Below are positions 1-6,690 of a stretch of 12,836 nt of DNA, piece by piece. The translations under genes were made by a program, and so were the position numbers. Where the stretch lies: positions 1 through 12,836 of the forward strand of contig JAICLV010000062.1 of assembly GCA_025925185.1 (NCBI GenBank). Direction: 5' to 3'. The notes below the pieces were generated by a model that was given only the letters and a program-made list of their open reading frames with translations, was not told the origin of the DNA and searched no databases. The DNA is from Acidothermaceae bacterium. Lineage in GTDB: Bacteria > Actinomycetota > Actinomycetes > Acidothermales > Acidothermaceae. The stretch's first letter is position 1. Each line of letters begins with the position of its first letter.

Positions 1-460
1 CGTGCCGGGCGCCCGCCTCGCGCAGGCGGTCGAGCGCGTACAGCGCGCTGCCGCCGGTCGCCAGCATCGGGTCGAGCACGAAGACCTGCCGGCCGGTCAG
101 CGAGTCGGGCAGGCGCGACGCGTAGGTGGTCGGCACCAGGGTCTCCTCGTTGCGCACGAGCCCCAGAAAACCGACCTCCGCGGTGGGCAGCAGCCGGCAC
201 ATGCCGTCGAGCATGCCGAGCCCGGCCCGCAAGACCGGGACGACGAGCGGTCGCGGCCAGGCGAGCCGCACCCCGTGCGCTCGCGCCACGGGCGTGTCGA
301 TCTCGACGTCGACCACGCGGACGTCGCGGGTGGCCTCGTAGGCGAGCAGCGTGACCAGCTCGTCGGCGAGTCGCCGAAATGTCGGGGAGTCGGTGCGCTC
401 GTCGCGCAGCACGGTTAGCTTGTGCGCGATCAGCGGGTGATCGGCGACATGGGTGCGCAT
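1..460 (-). CDS. upp: Uracil phosphoribosyltransferase, 5' part (3' end outside window)
   Basis: Pyrimidine salvage enzyme of the cytoplasm: it joins uracil to PRPP to make UMP. The frame reads from ATG at 460 (minus strand) to the window edge, about 153 codons. The family is usually about 208-212 residues, so roughly the last quarter is missing. Visible family marks are the N-terminal [13 protein letters not shown] segment, PVLRAGLGM near residue 80, and the PRPP-binding loop [12 protein letters not shown] near residues 129-140. The uracil-binding C-terminal part lies outside. It is divergent from the tRNA deaminase-associated genes; I recall upp beside these genes in other actinobacteria, but have not checked. 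No Shine-Dalgarno is visible. A TACGGT hexamer six bases before the ATG could be the -10 of a leaderless transcript. Identity is secure. Confidence 0.95.
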   Translation of the reverse strand, partial: MRTHVADHPLIAHKLTVLRDERTDSPTFRRLADELVTLLAYEATRDVRVVDVEIDTPVARAHGVRLAWPRPLVVPVLRAGLGMLDGMCRLLPTAEVGFLGLVRNEETLVPTTYASRLPDSLTGRQVFVLDPMLATGGSALYALDRLREAGARH

Positions 461-466
461 GGGGTC

Positions 467-472
467 ACCGTA
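467..472 (-). promoter_or_regulatory. upp: Candidate -10 hexamer of upp (leaderless arrangement)
   Basis: Minus-strand TACGGT fits the actinobacterial TAnnnT -10 pattern and ends six bases before the upp ATG. Together with the missing Shine-Dalgarno, this suggests a transcript starting at or near the start codon. No convincing -35 is seen 16-18 bases upstream, so the call is weak. Confidence 0.3.
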
Positions 473-563
473 GCGGCCGATTTTGCGGCTGCCCATTTCG
501 CCAGGGCGTCGGGGCGTGCCACGATGCGCGCAGGGGTAACGCGCAGTGATGCGCACGAGTTCC

Positions 564-570
564 GAGGAGG
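564..570 (+). promoter_or_regulatory. Ribosome binding site GAGGAGG fixing the start at 575
   Basis: Near-perfect anti-16S complement four bases before ATG 575. It decides the start against the in-frame upstream candidate at 422. Confidence 0.75.
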
Positions 571-574
571 CGTC

Positions 575-1090
575 ATGGCGACCGACCGCTCCGTCTCGCA
601 CGGTGGCGATGAAACCGGTCGCGATTTCGCGGTCGTCTGCTACCGCGAGGAGGGCCGATGGGAGATCGGCTTGCTCCCCGAGCGCGCGTCGTCCAGTCTT
701 GAGGCTTTTCTGGCGGCGGTGCGCCAACAACCGGGGGAAGGCGGCGCGCTCGGGTTCGTCGATGTGGCCGACGACTTCTTCGTGGCGGCGCGGGTGAGTG
801 GCGACGGTGTGCGGCTGCTGCTGTCCGACGTGACCGCCGCCGACGAGTGGCCGTTCGCGCGCGAGGTGCTCGAGCGATTGGGCTTGCCCGAGCCGAGCGA
901 CGAGGACTTCGACGACATCGTGCCTGCGGGAGACTTGGCGTTGTTCGCCGACTTGGGGCTACCCGAGATGGAGCTGAGCCTGCTGTTGTCGGACATCGAC
1001 GCGTACGCCGACGAGATGCTCTTCTCGATCGCCCGCCGCCTCGGTTTCGGCGACGAGCTGGAACGGCTGGTCGACGCTGGCGTCCACTAA
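575..1090 (+). CDS. tRNA adenosine deaminase-associated protein, first paralogue
   Basis: A 171-residue acidic protein that resembles the actinobacterial family named for its position next to tadA. Its biochemical role is not established. I chose ATG 575 because GAGGAGG lies at 564-570 with a four-base gap; the longer frame from 422 would overlap the start of upp and has no such signal. Readable features are [13 protein letters not shown] near residues 18-30, a central [13 protein letters not shown] segment (62-74), an acidic stretch SDEDFDDI (108-115), and a C-terminal helical [41 protein letters not shown]. The same landmarks occur in the same order in the next gene (1127-1657), so the two are tandem paralogues. 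The gap to that gene is 36 bases, so co-transcription with it and tadA is likely. Confidence 0.75.
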   Translation: MATDRSVSHGGDETGRDFAVVCYREEGRWEIGLLPERASSSLEAFLAAVRQQPGEGGALGFVDVADDFFVAARVSGDGVRLLLSDVTAADEWPFAREVLERLGLPEPSDEDFDDIVPAGDLALFADLGLPEMELSLLLSDIDAYADEMLFSIARRLGFGDELERLVDAGVH

Positions 1091-1126
1091 CTTTGCGGAT
1101 TGGTTCAGTCTTCACCGGGAGCGTAG

Positions 1127-1657
1127 GTGTCGCATTTCGCAGCATTGATCGCGCGGACGGAAGGTCGTTGGAAGGGCACTGACGCCGACGACGTCGACCT
1201 CGACAACTTCGACGACATCGAGGAACTCGCCGACGTGATGCGCGAGTCGTCCGTCGCGGACGGCCCGGTGGTGATGTTCGTTGAAGAGGACGACGAGTGG
1301 TTCGCGGTTGTGCGCGTCGACGGCACGGACGAGCCGCGCGTCTTCATCTCCGACGCGCGCGTCGTGGCCGTAAGCGTCCTCGCGATGACGCTGTTCGGGG
1401 ATCTCGCGTCCGACGAGGCCGCCGACGTCAGCGAGGCGATCGCCGAGGACGAGGAGGTGCGAGCCGAGGACGACGAGGCGCCCAGCGTGCGCCCCGCCCC
1501 TGAGCCGGCCGGCGCGTTCGACGTGCTCGCCGACTTCGGCGTCTCGGCGCAAGACCTGCTCGACATGTGCGCCGAAGAGGGCGCGCTGCCGGCCGACGTC
1601 ATCACCGCGGTCTGCGAGCGGCTCGGTTGCGCCGATGAGATCGAGGTCTACCGCTGA
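1127..1657 (+). CDS. tRNA adenosine deaminase-associated protein, second paralogue
   Basis: A 176-residue, strongly acidic protein immediately upstream of tadA, in the family usually annotated as tRNA adenosine deaminase-associated (function unproven). GTG 1127 is preceded by GGGAG at 1117-1121. It parallels the previous gene: FAALIARTEGRW (4-15), FVEEDDEWFAVVRVDG (51-66), VFISDARVVAVSVLAMTLFGDL, then a Glu/Asp- and Pro-rich linker (104-128) absent from the first copy, and a C-terminal LADFGVSAQDLLDMCAEEG...VCERLGCADEIEVY. The TGA ends at 1657 and tadA starts at 1681, so translation is probably coupled. This copy is the likelier canonical family member because it abuts tadA. A physical partnership with TadA is inferred only from position. 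Confidence 0.8.
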   Translation: MSHFAALIARTEGRWKGTDADDVDLDNFDDIEELADVMRESSVADGPVVMFVEEDDEWFAVVRVDGTDEPRVFISDARVVAVSVLAMTLFGDLASDEAADVSEAIAEDEEVRAEDDEAPSVRPAPEPAGAFDVLADFGVSAQDLLDMCAEEGALPADVITAVCERLGCADEIEVYR

Positions 1658-1680
1658 GCTCGCCGTCGTCCGAGGCGTTG

Positions 1681-2112
1681 ATGCGCGCCGCCCTCGACGA
1701 GGCGCGGCTTTCTTCGGTTGACGTGCCGGTCGGCGCCGTGGTCGTCGGGGCGGACGGCGCGGTGCTCGGCGTCGGGCACAACGAGCGGGAGGCGGTTGGC
1801 GACCCGACCGCACACGCGGAGATCGTGGCGCTGCGGGCCGCGGCCTTGCGTGTTGGCAGCTGGCGGCTGTCGGGCACCACGATCGCGGTCACCTTGGAAC
1901 CGTGCACGATGTGTGCGGGGGCGCTGGTGCTGGCACGGGTGGCGCGGTTGGTCTACGGCGCGGCCGACCCGAAGGCGGGCGCGGTGGGGTCGCTGTGGGA
2001 CGTCGTCCGAGATCGTCGCCTTAACCACAGGCTCGAGGTCGTGGGCGGTGTCTTGGACGACGAGTGCGGCGCGCTGTTGCGCGCGTTCTTCGAGGGCCAG
2101 CGAGGCCGGTGA
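1681..2112 (+). CDS. tadA: tRNA-specific adenosine-34 deaminase
   Basis: Converts the wobble adenosine of tRNA-Arg(ACG) to inosine in the cytoplasm. The 143-residue protein carries the zinc/catalytic signature of the cytidine deaminase fold: TAHAEI with zinc ligand His45 and proton shuttle Glu47, and LEPCTMCAGA with Cys75 and Cys78. ATG 1681 is chosen because GAGG at 1672-1675 is five bases upstream. A TTG at 1678 is a neighbouring option. The frame also extends back through SSPSSEAL, which resembles typical TadA N-termini and could start at CTG 1654, overlapping the previous stop. It is downstream of the two deaminase-associated genes and 43 bases before a tRNA-Ser gene. That tRNA is not its expected substrate, so the pairing looks positional only. 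Confidence 0.95.
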   Translation: MRAALDEARLSSVDVPVGAVVVGADGAVLGVGHNEREAVGDPTAHAEIVALRAAALRVGSWRLSGTTIAVTLEPCTMCAGALVLARVARLVYGAADPKAGAVGSLWDVVRDRRLNHRLEVVGGVLDDECGALLRAFFEGQRGR

Positions 2113-2142
2113 CGGCGATCACGGGCGGGCCGACTCGTTCGG

Positions 2143-2148
2143 TAAGCT
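2143..2148 (+). promoter_or_regulatory. Candidate -10 of tRNA-Ser
   Basis: TAAGCT fits TAnnnT and ends seven bases before the first base of the mature tRNA, a usual spacing for a tRNA start. No good -35 is seen upstream, so this rests on the hexamer and its position. Confidence 0.4.
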
Positions 2149-2155
2149 AGCCGGC

Positions 2156-2245
2156 GGTGGAGTCGCCTAGTGGCCGATGGCGCACGCCTCGAAAGCGTGT
2201 GAGGGTGCAAGCTCTCCGTGGGTTCAAATCCCACCTCCACCGCCA
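2156..2245 (+). tRNA. tRNA-Ser, anticodon CGA
   Basis: A 90-base class II tRNA. The acceptor stem GGTGGAG (2156-2162) pairs with CTCCACC (2235-2241), followed by discriminator G and encoded CCA (2243-2245). The anticodon stem CACGC (2183-2187) pairs with GCGTG (2195-2199) around the loop CTCGAAA, giving anticodon CGA at 2190-2192, which reads UCG. A long variable arm (about 2200-2217) is the serine hallmark. The T arm is GTGGG-TTCAAAT-CCCAC (2218-2234). The last 22 bases overlap, on the other strand, the 3' end of the membrane protein gene, whose stop codon lies in the T loop. Confidence 0.97.
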
Positions 2246-2856
2246 CCACCGTCACTTTGGGCGGCGCTTAGCTGCAGCTGGGTGCGTTCTTGCCTCCAGG
2301 GCAACGTGCCGAAGGCCACGACTAGCCCGGCGTTCACCGCCACGGCGAGCGCCGCGATGTTCGCGATATGCCCGATGGGCCAGGCGACGCTGGCGACGAG
2401 GAGGAGAACTCCCTGCCAGCGTCGACCGAGCACGACGAGGGCCCACCCCATCAGGGCGAGCGACAGCGGGAAGAACAGCCCGAGCGGCTTGATGAGGTTC
2501 GCGGCCCCGCTTCGATCGACTAACGCGGTGTCGCCGAGCGACGTGTGGATCGTGTCGAAGCCGTAGGCGACGTTCCCGGCCATTCCGATGAGTCCGGCGA
2601 ACAGGACGGTGGCCGCCAGCCGCGACGCGCGCGGAAGCCAGCTCGCCACGCGCAGGACGACGAAGCCGTAGGCGATGGCGCCGAGGACGTGGATGACGGC
2701 CGCGGTGGCGTCGTCCCATCCTCGTGCGGCGTACGTCGAGTCGGCGGCCAGATAGATCAGCGGTGCGACGATCAAAGCCGCGGTGAGCAGCCGGTCGGTC
2801 GGTGTCGTGACCTGGGTGACGGCCGTCTCGGTCATCGCGTCTGTGGTGCTGGTCAT
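2224..2856 (-). CDS. Six-helix membrane protein of unknown function
   Basis: A 210-residue protein I do not recognise. About six hydrophobic segments can be seen, near residues 23-41, 52-70, 80-99, 123-143, 147-163 and 165-185, separated by short loops such as YGFDTIHTSLGDT. The start is ATG 2856, preceded on the minus strand by a purine-rich AAGGGGAG; the frame is open further upstream to 3003, but that would cross the divergent regulator. The tail is odd: the last seven or so codons, rich in glycine, are the reverse complement of the tRNA-Ser 3' end, and the TGA sits in its T loop. No terminator can lie between the two. It is divergent from the LuxR-type gene, with operator-like repeats between them, so it is a plausible target of that regulator. 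Confidence 0.75.
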   Translation of the reverse strand: MTSTTDAMTETAVTQVTTPTDRLLTAALIVAPLIYLAADSTYAARGWDDATAAVIHVLGAIAYGFVVLRVASWLPRASRLAATVLFAGLIGMAGNVAYGFDTIHTSLGDTALVDRSGAANLIKPLGLFFPLSLALMGWALVVLGRRWQGVLLLVASVAWPIGHIANIAALAVAVNAGLVVAFGTLPWRQERTQLQLSAAQSDGGGGGGGI

Positions 2857-2917
2857 GGCTCCCCTTCTTCGACGAGAACGGTCGACCGACGTTGACGCGG
2901 TCAAGGACCGGTACGCC

Positions 2918-2957
2918 ACGGGGAGAACCCTGCGCCGCAGAAACGGGGAAAACCCTG
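2918..2957. promoter_or_regulatory. Two direct 15-bp boxes between divergent genes, candidate LuxR operators
   Basis: ACGGGGAGAACCCTG at 2918-2932 and ACGGGGAAAACCCTG at 2943-2957 match at 14 of 15 bases. Each has a GGG-N5-CCC dyad core, and they are spaced 25 bp start to start. They lie between the start of the minus-strand membrane protein (2856) and the regulator (2993), where an autoregulated divergent promoter would be expected. The assignment to the neighbouring regulator is inferred from position. Confidence 0.5.
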
Positions 2958-2992
2958 GCGTTCGGGCGGCGCTCGGAGTGCCAGGATTAAGC

Positions 2993-4420
2993 GTGGGCGA
3001 CACCGGCGCGGGTAGCGCTCAAGCATTGGGCGCTCAAGCATTGGGCGCTCGAGGACTCGCGCCGCTGCTGCTCGGCAGCGGCGTCGTCGTCCTGGTCAGC
3101 CTGGGTCAGGCGCGGGGGCTATGGCTCGCGAACCTCCACAACGGCCTGCTCGCTCTGGCGTTCACATTCGTGGGCACGTACGTGCTCTTCCAGCGTCCGA
3201 GGCACCGAGAGGGACGGCTCTTTCTGGCGACGGGCGCGATCGAAGCGCTGCTGTTCTTCGGCCGCCAGATAGGGCACTTTCCCGCGCGGCACGACTGGCG
3301 ATGGTGGGGATGGTTAGGGGTTTGGCCGACCGCGTTGGCGCTGGCAATGGCCACCCTGTCGGTGCTGTGCTTCCCCGACGGACGACTCCCGTCGCGCGCG
3401 TGGCGCTGGGTTGTCGCTGTCGTGGTGTTGCTCGCCGCGGTATGTGCCGTGCTCTCGGCGTGGTGGCCGGTCGAGTACGGCTCCACCGGCGTGCTGACTC
3501 CTCACCCGATCAACGCCGAAGCGCCAGGGTCTGCGTCAGCCGTGTGGTCAGCCATCGCGCACCCGGTCTACGCCGGGTTCCAGGTCTTGTGGATCGTCGC
3601 CGTAGCGGCCCGGTGGCGGTCGGCCGACGCGAATGTGCGCCGGCAGCTGACGTGGTTGGTGGGCGCTGCCGTGTTCTCGGTCGTCGCGCTGGGCGTCGGG
3701 CTCGCAGTCGCCGGGTCACCGCGGGCGGGAGTGCTCGCCGCGTCGCTGGTTCCGGTGGCCGCCGGATGGGCCATCGTGCACGGTCAGCACGCGACCGCGT
3801 ACTCGGCGCTCAGCTGGCTGTCGCGGGCTGAAGCCGAACCGGCGGACCTGCCCACCGAGTTGGCGCGCGCGGTGGCGGAGGCGATGCGCGCGCCCGGCGC
3901 GGTCTTGTGGATGGGCGGCGACGAGCTGCACGCCGTGGGCGTGTGGCCCGACTGCGGCGAGCCGATCGCGCCGACAACCTGCGAGGAGCTAGCGCGCTCG
4001 GCCGGTCAGCACGCACGGGTCGTCACCAGCCGGGGGACTGCCGTCGGAGCGCTCAGCGTTCAGCGACCTCGAGCTGACGCGCTCTCCCTGGCGGAGGCCC
4101 GGCTGTTCGGTGACCTTGCCGCCCAGGCCGCGCTCGTGATCGACCACCTCGGGCTCGCTGACGTCATCGCTCGCCAGCGGCGCGCTGGGCACCTCGACGG
4201 CCTGAGCGAGCGGGAACGGGACGTGCTCGAGCTCATGGCGCGCGGTCATTCCAACGCGGCGATCTGCGCCGAACTCCACCTGAGCATCAAGACGGTCGAG
4301 CCGATCGTCGGCGCGATCTTCGGCAAGCTCGGGCTGCACGCCGACGCGACGACCAATCGCCGGGTCCTCGCCGTGCTTGCCTACATGCAGAACGACCGTG
4401 CGAGCGCGCCGTACGCGTAA
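2993..4420 (+). CDS. Membrane-bound LuxR-family transcriptional regulator with GAF-like domain
   Basis: A one-chain regulator of about 475 residues. From GTG 2993 (AGGA at 2983-2986, six-base gap) it has a short Gly/Ala leader, then about eight hydrophobic segments between residues 23 and 264. These include LCFPDGRLPSRAW (125-137), and RRQLTWLV (216-223), which resemble the membrane sensor regions of actinobacterial histidine kinases. A GAF-like stretch follows (about 287-390), and a C-terminal LuxR-type helix-turn-helix (about 403-466: LSERERDVLELMARG, then HLSIKTVEPIVGAIFGKLGL). No histidine kinase core is present, so it probably senses at the membrane and binds DNA itself. In-frame GTGs further upstream (for example 2978) are possible starts, but the operator-like boxes lie there. 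The signal is unknown. Confidence 0.85.
   Translation: MGDTGAGSAQALGAQALGARGLAPLLLGSGVVVLVSLGQARGLWLANLHNGLLALAFTFVGTYVLFQRPRHREGRLFLATGAIEALLFFGRQIGHFPARHDWRWWGWLGVWPTALALAMATLSVLCFPDGRLPSRAWRWVVAVVVLLAAVCAVLSAWWPVEYGSTGVLTPHPINAEAPGSASAVWSAIAHPVYAGFQVLWIVAVAARWRSADANVRRQLTWLVGAAVFSVVALGVGLAVAGSPRAGVLAASLVPVAAGWAIVHGQHATAYSALSWLSRAEAEPADLPTELARAVAEAMRAPGAVLWMGGDELHAVGVWPDCGEPIAPTTCEELARSAGQHARVVTSRGTAVGALSVQRPRADALSLAEARLFGDLAAQAALVIDHLGLADVIARQRRAGHLDGLSERERDVLELMARGHSNAAICAELHLSIKTVEPIVGAIFGKLGLHADATTNRRVLAVLAYMQNDRASAPYA
3015..3050 (+). repeat. 15-bp tandem repeat in the regulator's leader
   Basis: GCGCTCAAGCATTGG occurs at 3015-3029 and 3030-3044, with a third partial unit GCGCTC to 3050. 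It encodes a repeated A-Q-A-L-G near residues 9-18, before the first membrane segment. The unit keeps frame, so copy-number change would only alter leader length. Confidence 0.8.
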
Positions 4421-4421
4421 C

Positions 4422-4435
4422 GCCTCAGGGGAGGC
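4422..4435. terminator. Short hairpin between convergent genes
   Basis: GCCTC-AGGG-GAGGC forms a five-pair stem in the 43-base gap between the convergent regulator (ends 4420) and membrane protein (ends 4464). There is no T-tract, so it is at best a weak bidirectional terminator. Confidence 0.3.
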
Positions 4436-4463
4436 CACGATACGGCTGATGAGTTCGCCGCTA

Positions 4464-5150
4464 TTAACTCGAGGTCGACGCGAGGGTGTTCCCTGCTGCG
4501 TCGCGCGCGGTCGCAGAAACCGCAGCTTCGTCCCTCGGCAGAAGCGCAAGCGCGAATCCGGGCGTGGTGACGGGAACCGGCCGCGTGGTCCCGTCGGCCA
4601 GCTGGATGATCACCTCGGTGGCGGCGATCGGCGTGTGGAAGTAGACGTAAGCACCGTGGTGCTGAGTCGTCCCACCGCCCACCACCAATTTGTCGGGATC
4701 GGGCAGCGCGTCGACCACGCAGGACTGACCTGCGGAACGCCACGGTTCACCAACCGGTTGGATGATCCACTGCTCGCATTGAGCCCTGCTGGTCGCGCTG
4801 ACGCCGAGCCACATCTGCATGCGGGTGCCGTCGGCGCCAACCGCGGACGCGACTAGCTTCGTGTTGGACGACGGGATGTCCCACACCGGGTTCCATTGCT
4901 TTGCGACATCGAAGCCGTGCGTCACGACGCTGGGCGCGCCGCCGTCCGCGATGGCGACCGCGCCACCGGCGGCTGCCGCCACGGCTACGGCGGGAATGGC
5001 CAGCCAGCGCAGCCTGCGGCGGCCTCGCCGCCGGCTGGTGGCTCGCTCGGCCCGCGCGTGCAACGTCGCGACCGATGGCACGTCGATGGTCGTTTCGTCG
5101 ACAAGCGACGACAGTCCTGAGCGCACTTGGCTCTCGAGGTCACTCAACAT
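4464..5150 (-). CDS. Single-pass membrane protein, putative partner of ECF sigma factor
   Basis: A 228-residue protein: a cytoplasmic head (1-40), a basic patch RRRGRRRLR, one hydrophobic helix (49-69), and an extracytoplasmic domain of about 155 residues containing two cysteines (125 and 144) that could form a disulfide. Its ATG (5148-5150) overlaps the end of the upstream sigma gene by 11 bases, the arrangement seen for sigma/anti-sigma pairs. The head lacks the H-x3-C-x2-C zinc motif of classic anti-sigma factors, so an anti-sigma role is inferred from gene order and topology only. The outer domain contains a WxxxWD-type segment and no catalytic motif I recognise. It could instead be an effector regulated by the sigma factor. 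Confidence 0.75.
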   Translation of the reverse strand: MLSDLESQVRSGLSSLVDETTIDVPSVATLHARAERATSRRRGRRRLRWLAIPAVAVAAAAGGAVAIADGGAPSVVTHGFDVAKQWNPVWDIPSSNTKLVASAVGADGTRMQMWLGVSATSRAQCEQWIIQPVGEPWRSAGQSCVVDALPDPDKLVVGGGTTQHHGAYVYFHTPIAATEVIIQLADGTTRPVPVTTPGFALALLPRDEAAVSATARDAAGNTLASTSS

Positions 5151-5730
5151 CGAGATACTCCTTCATCGCAGCAAGCCCCCTCGAGACGAGCGATTTGGCG
5201 GTGCCAGGCCGGCAGCCGAGAACGCGAGCCGTATCAGCCTCGGTGAGGTCTTCGTAGTAGCGCAGCACGATCGCGGCGCGTTGTCGTGACGTGAGTCGTC
5301 GCAGTGCCGCTCGGATCACCAAGGCAGTGTCCTGATCGGGTCCGACGCGGTCATCGACCCGCTGGCGCTTCGCAAGTCTTTGCCGGCGTCCCCATGACCG
5401 GCAACGGTTGACGAGGCTGACTCGCAGGTACGCCGCCGGTTGATCGATCCGGTCCCAGGTCTGCAAGACCTCGATGAAGGTGTCCTGCGCTAACTCCTCG
5501 GCGACAGCACGTGAATCGACCAGGAGCATGGCGACCCGCACGGCCCGAACGTAGTGAGCCGCGTAGAACGCTTCGAAGGCGGTGCGGTCAACGCGTGGAT
5601 CGTCCGCCGAGCGCCCGGCCGCCGTCAGCGACTCCGTCGCCGGTTCGGTCTGCATGAGAGGTAGGCGCACCAGCGGGCCGGCCGGTTCCATCGAATGGCC
5701 AACTATCTGTTGTCGGAGTCTGCTTGTCAC
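5140..5730 (-). CDS. ECF RNA polymerase sigma factor (SigE-like family)
   Basis: Redirects RNA polymerase to a small promoter set. Region 2 lies at about residues 52-118 (FEAFYAAHYVRAVRVAMLL, AEELAQDTFIEVL) and region 4 at 143-193 (LTSRQRAAIVLRYYEDLTEADTARVLG, followed by GTAKSLVSRGL). The longest form starts at GTG 5730 (196 residues); ATG 5691 or ATG 5655 (171 residues) fit the usual family length better. None has a clear Shine-Dalgarno, so the start is open. It overlaps the downstream membrane protein gene by 11 bases, so the two are one translational unit. It is divergent from the methyltransferase gene across only about 65 bases. I saw no GGAAC-type -35 in that gap, so autoregulation is not shown. 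Confidence 0.92.
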   Translation of the reverse strand: MTSRLRQQIVGHSMEPAGPLVRLPLMQTEPATESLTAAGRSADDPRVDRTAFEAFYAAHYVRAVRVAMLLVDSRAVAEELAQDTFIEVLQTWDRIDQPAAYLRVSLVNRCRSWGRRQRLAKRQRVDDRVGPDQDTALVIRAALRRLTSRQRAAIVLRYYEDLTEADTARVLGCRPGTAKSLVSRGLAAMKEYLDVE

Positions 5731-5794
5731 CGAAGAGTCACTCAGCCTGGGACGATCTCTTCATGCGCATCCTCACGAGCAGGTCCGTCCTGTC

Positions 5795-6571
5795 TTGAAA
5801 GCCTACGAGCGCGCGACTGCTGCGTTGCTGGTTGCGAAGCTCCGAGCGGCGGGGTGCGTGTTCGCGGAGGACGAGGCCGCGATCCTGCTCGAGGCCGCTG
5901 CGTCAAGCGCCGAGTTGGAACGCATGGTCGAGCGTCGGGTCGATGGCGAGCCGATCGAACACATCGTCGGATGGGCGGAGTTCTGCGGCCTGCGAGTCTC
6001 CGTCGAGCCGGGTGTCTTCGTGCCTCGACCGCGCACTGAGTTCCTTGTCGAGCGCGCGGTCGCGCTGCTGCAGCCGGAGGCCGTCGTCCTGGATTTGTGT
6101 TGTGGCGCGGGCGCAATCGGCGCCGCGTTGCTCGCGCGGTCACCGGGCATCGCGTTGCATGCGGCGGACCTCGACCCGGCCGCCGTCGCCTGTGCCCGCA
6201 AGAACCTCGCCGCACCCGTCTACGAGGGTGACCTCTACGAACCGCTGCCGCCTCAGCTGCGCGGCCACGTCGATGTGATCGTGGCCAACGTGCCGTACGT
6301 GCCCAGCGACGAGGTGTCGCTGCTGCCGAGCGAGGCGCGCGATCATGAGCCGTTGACGTCCCTGGACGGCGGCGCTGACGGCCTCGACGTCCTGCGGCGG
6401 GTGGCGGCCGAGGCGCCTCGGTGGTTGCGGTCCGGCGGACACCTGCTCATCGAGACCAGCGAACGGCAGGTCGCGGCCGCCGTCCAAGCGTTTGAGTCGT
6501 CCAGGTTGCGCGCCCGAACCGAGACGGACGACGAGCGAGGCGCGACCGTCGTGATCGGAACCGCGGGCTAG
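5795..6571 (+). CDS. PrmC-related protein-glutamine N5-methyltransferase, substrate unknown
   Basis: An S-adenosylmethionine-dependent methyltransferase of about 258 residues from TTG 5795. Landmarks are FVPRPRTEFLVE (75-86), SAM motif I DLCCGAGAIGAALL (100-113), the acidic end of strand 2 AADLDP (123-128), and NVPYVPSDE (165-173). The last replaces the NPPY of true PrmC/HemK; this NVPY form marks the actinobacterial PrmC-related subfamily whose substrate has not been established. The frame stays open back to 5582, but that stretch has no plausible start close to the conserved region and overlaps the divergent sigma gene, so the short form is preferred. TTG has only a distant GAGCAGG (5777-5783), so the start is uncertain. 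It is not expected to be the release-factor methylase itself. Confidence 0.87.
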   Translation: MKAYERATAALLVAKLRAAGCVFAEDEAAILLEAAASSAELERMVERRVDGEPIEHIVGWAEFCGLRVSVEPGVFVPRPRTEFLVERAVALLQPEAVVLDLCCGAGAIGAALLARSPGIALHAADLDPAAVACARKNLAAPVYEGDLYEPLPPQLRGHVDVIVANVPYVPSDEVSLLPSEARDHEPLTSLDGGADGLDVLRRVAAEAPRWLRSGGHLLIETSERQVAAAVQAFESSRLRARTETDDERGATVVIGTAG

Positions 6572-6637
6572 CGCGGAATCGCCGCGTCGATCAGCCGACG
6601 CGCCGCCACGGCGAGAGGGGCGGGTCGGCTCACGAAT

Positions 6638-6649
6638 GACGGTGCCGTC
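6638..6649. promoter_or_regulatory. Dyad in the control region of the alkylation-repair operon
   Basis: GACGG-TG-CCGTC is a perfect 5+5 dyad, 41 bases before the ogt start at 6691, within the 119-base region that should hold the operon promoter. It could be an operator or chance GC symmetry. No regulator is identified. Confidence 0.3.
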
Positions 6650-6678
6650 GCGTCTACTGGGCAGGCAGGATGGAGCAT

Positions 6679-6685
6679 GAGGAGG
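6679..6685 (+). promoter_or_regulatory. Ribosome binding site GAGGAGG for the first ogt
   Basis: Strong Shine-Dalgarno five bases before ATG 6691. It favours this start over the in-frame ATG at 6670. Confidence 0.7.
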
Positions 6686-6690
6686 CGGTG

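Noticed and set aside
573..1145. Minus-strand frame opposite the first deaminase-associated gene
   Set aside because: Arg/Pro-rich composition typical of antisense frames in high-GC DNA; the plus-strand frame has a ribosome site and family motifs.
2218..2245. Phage or island attachment site at the tRNA-Ser 3' end
   Set aside because: No integrase gene and no second copy of the tRNA 3' end were found in the window; only the overlap with a gene is recorded.
5763..5798. 11-residue ORF whose TGA overlaps the TTG start of the PrmC-related gene
   Set aside because: No Shine-Dalgarno and very short; the overlap could be chance. Worth ribosome profiling but not annotated.
6572..6586. CGCGG-AATCG-CCGCG hairpin right after the methyltransferase stop
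   Set aside because: Five-pair stem without T-tract; such symmetry is common in DNA of this composition, so a terminator cannot be claimed.
6575..6604. GGAATC as a -35 for an ECF promoter before the repair operon
   Set aside because: It does not match GGAAC well and no CGTC-type -10 lies at the required 16-17 base spacing.
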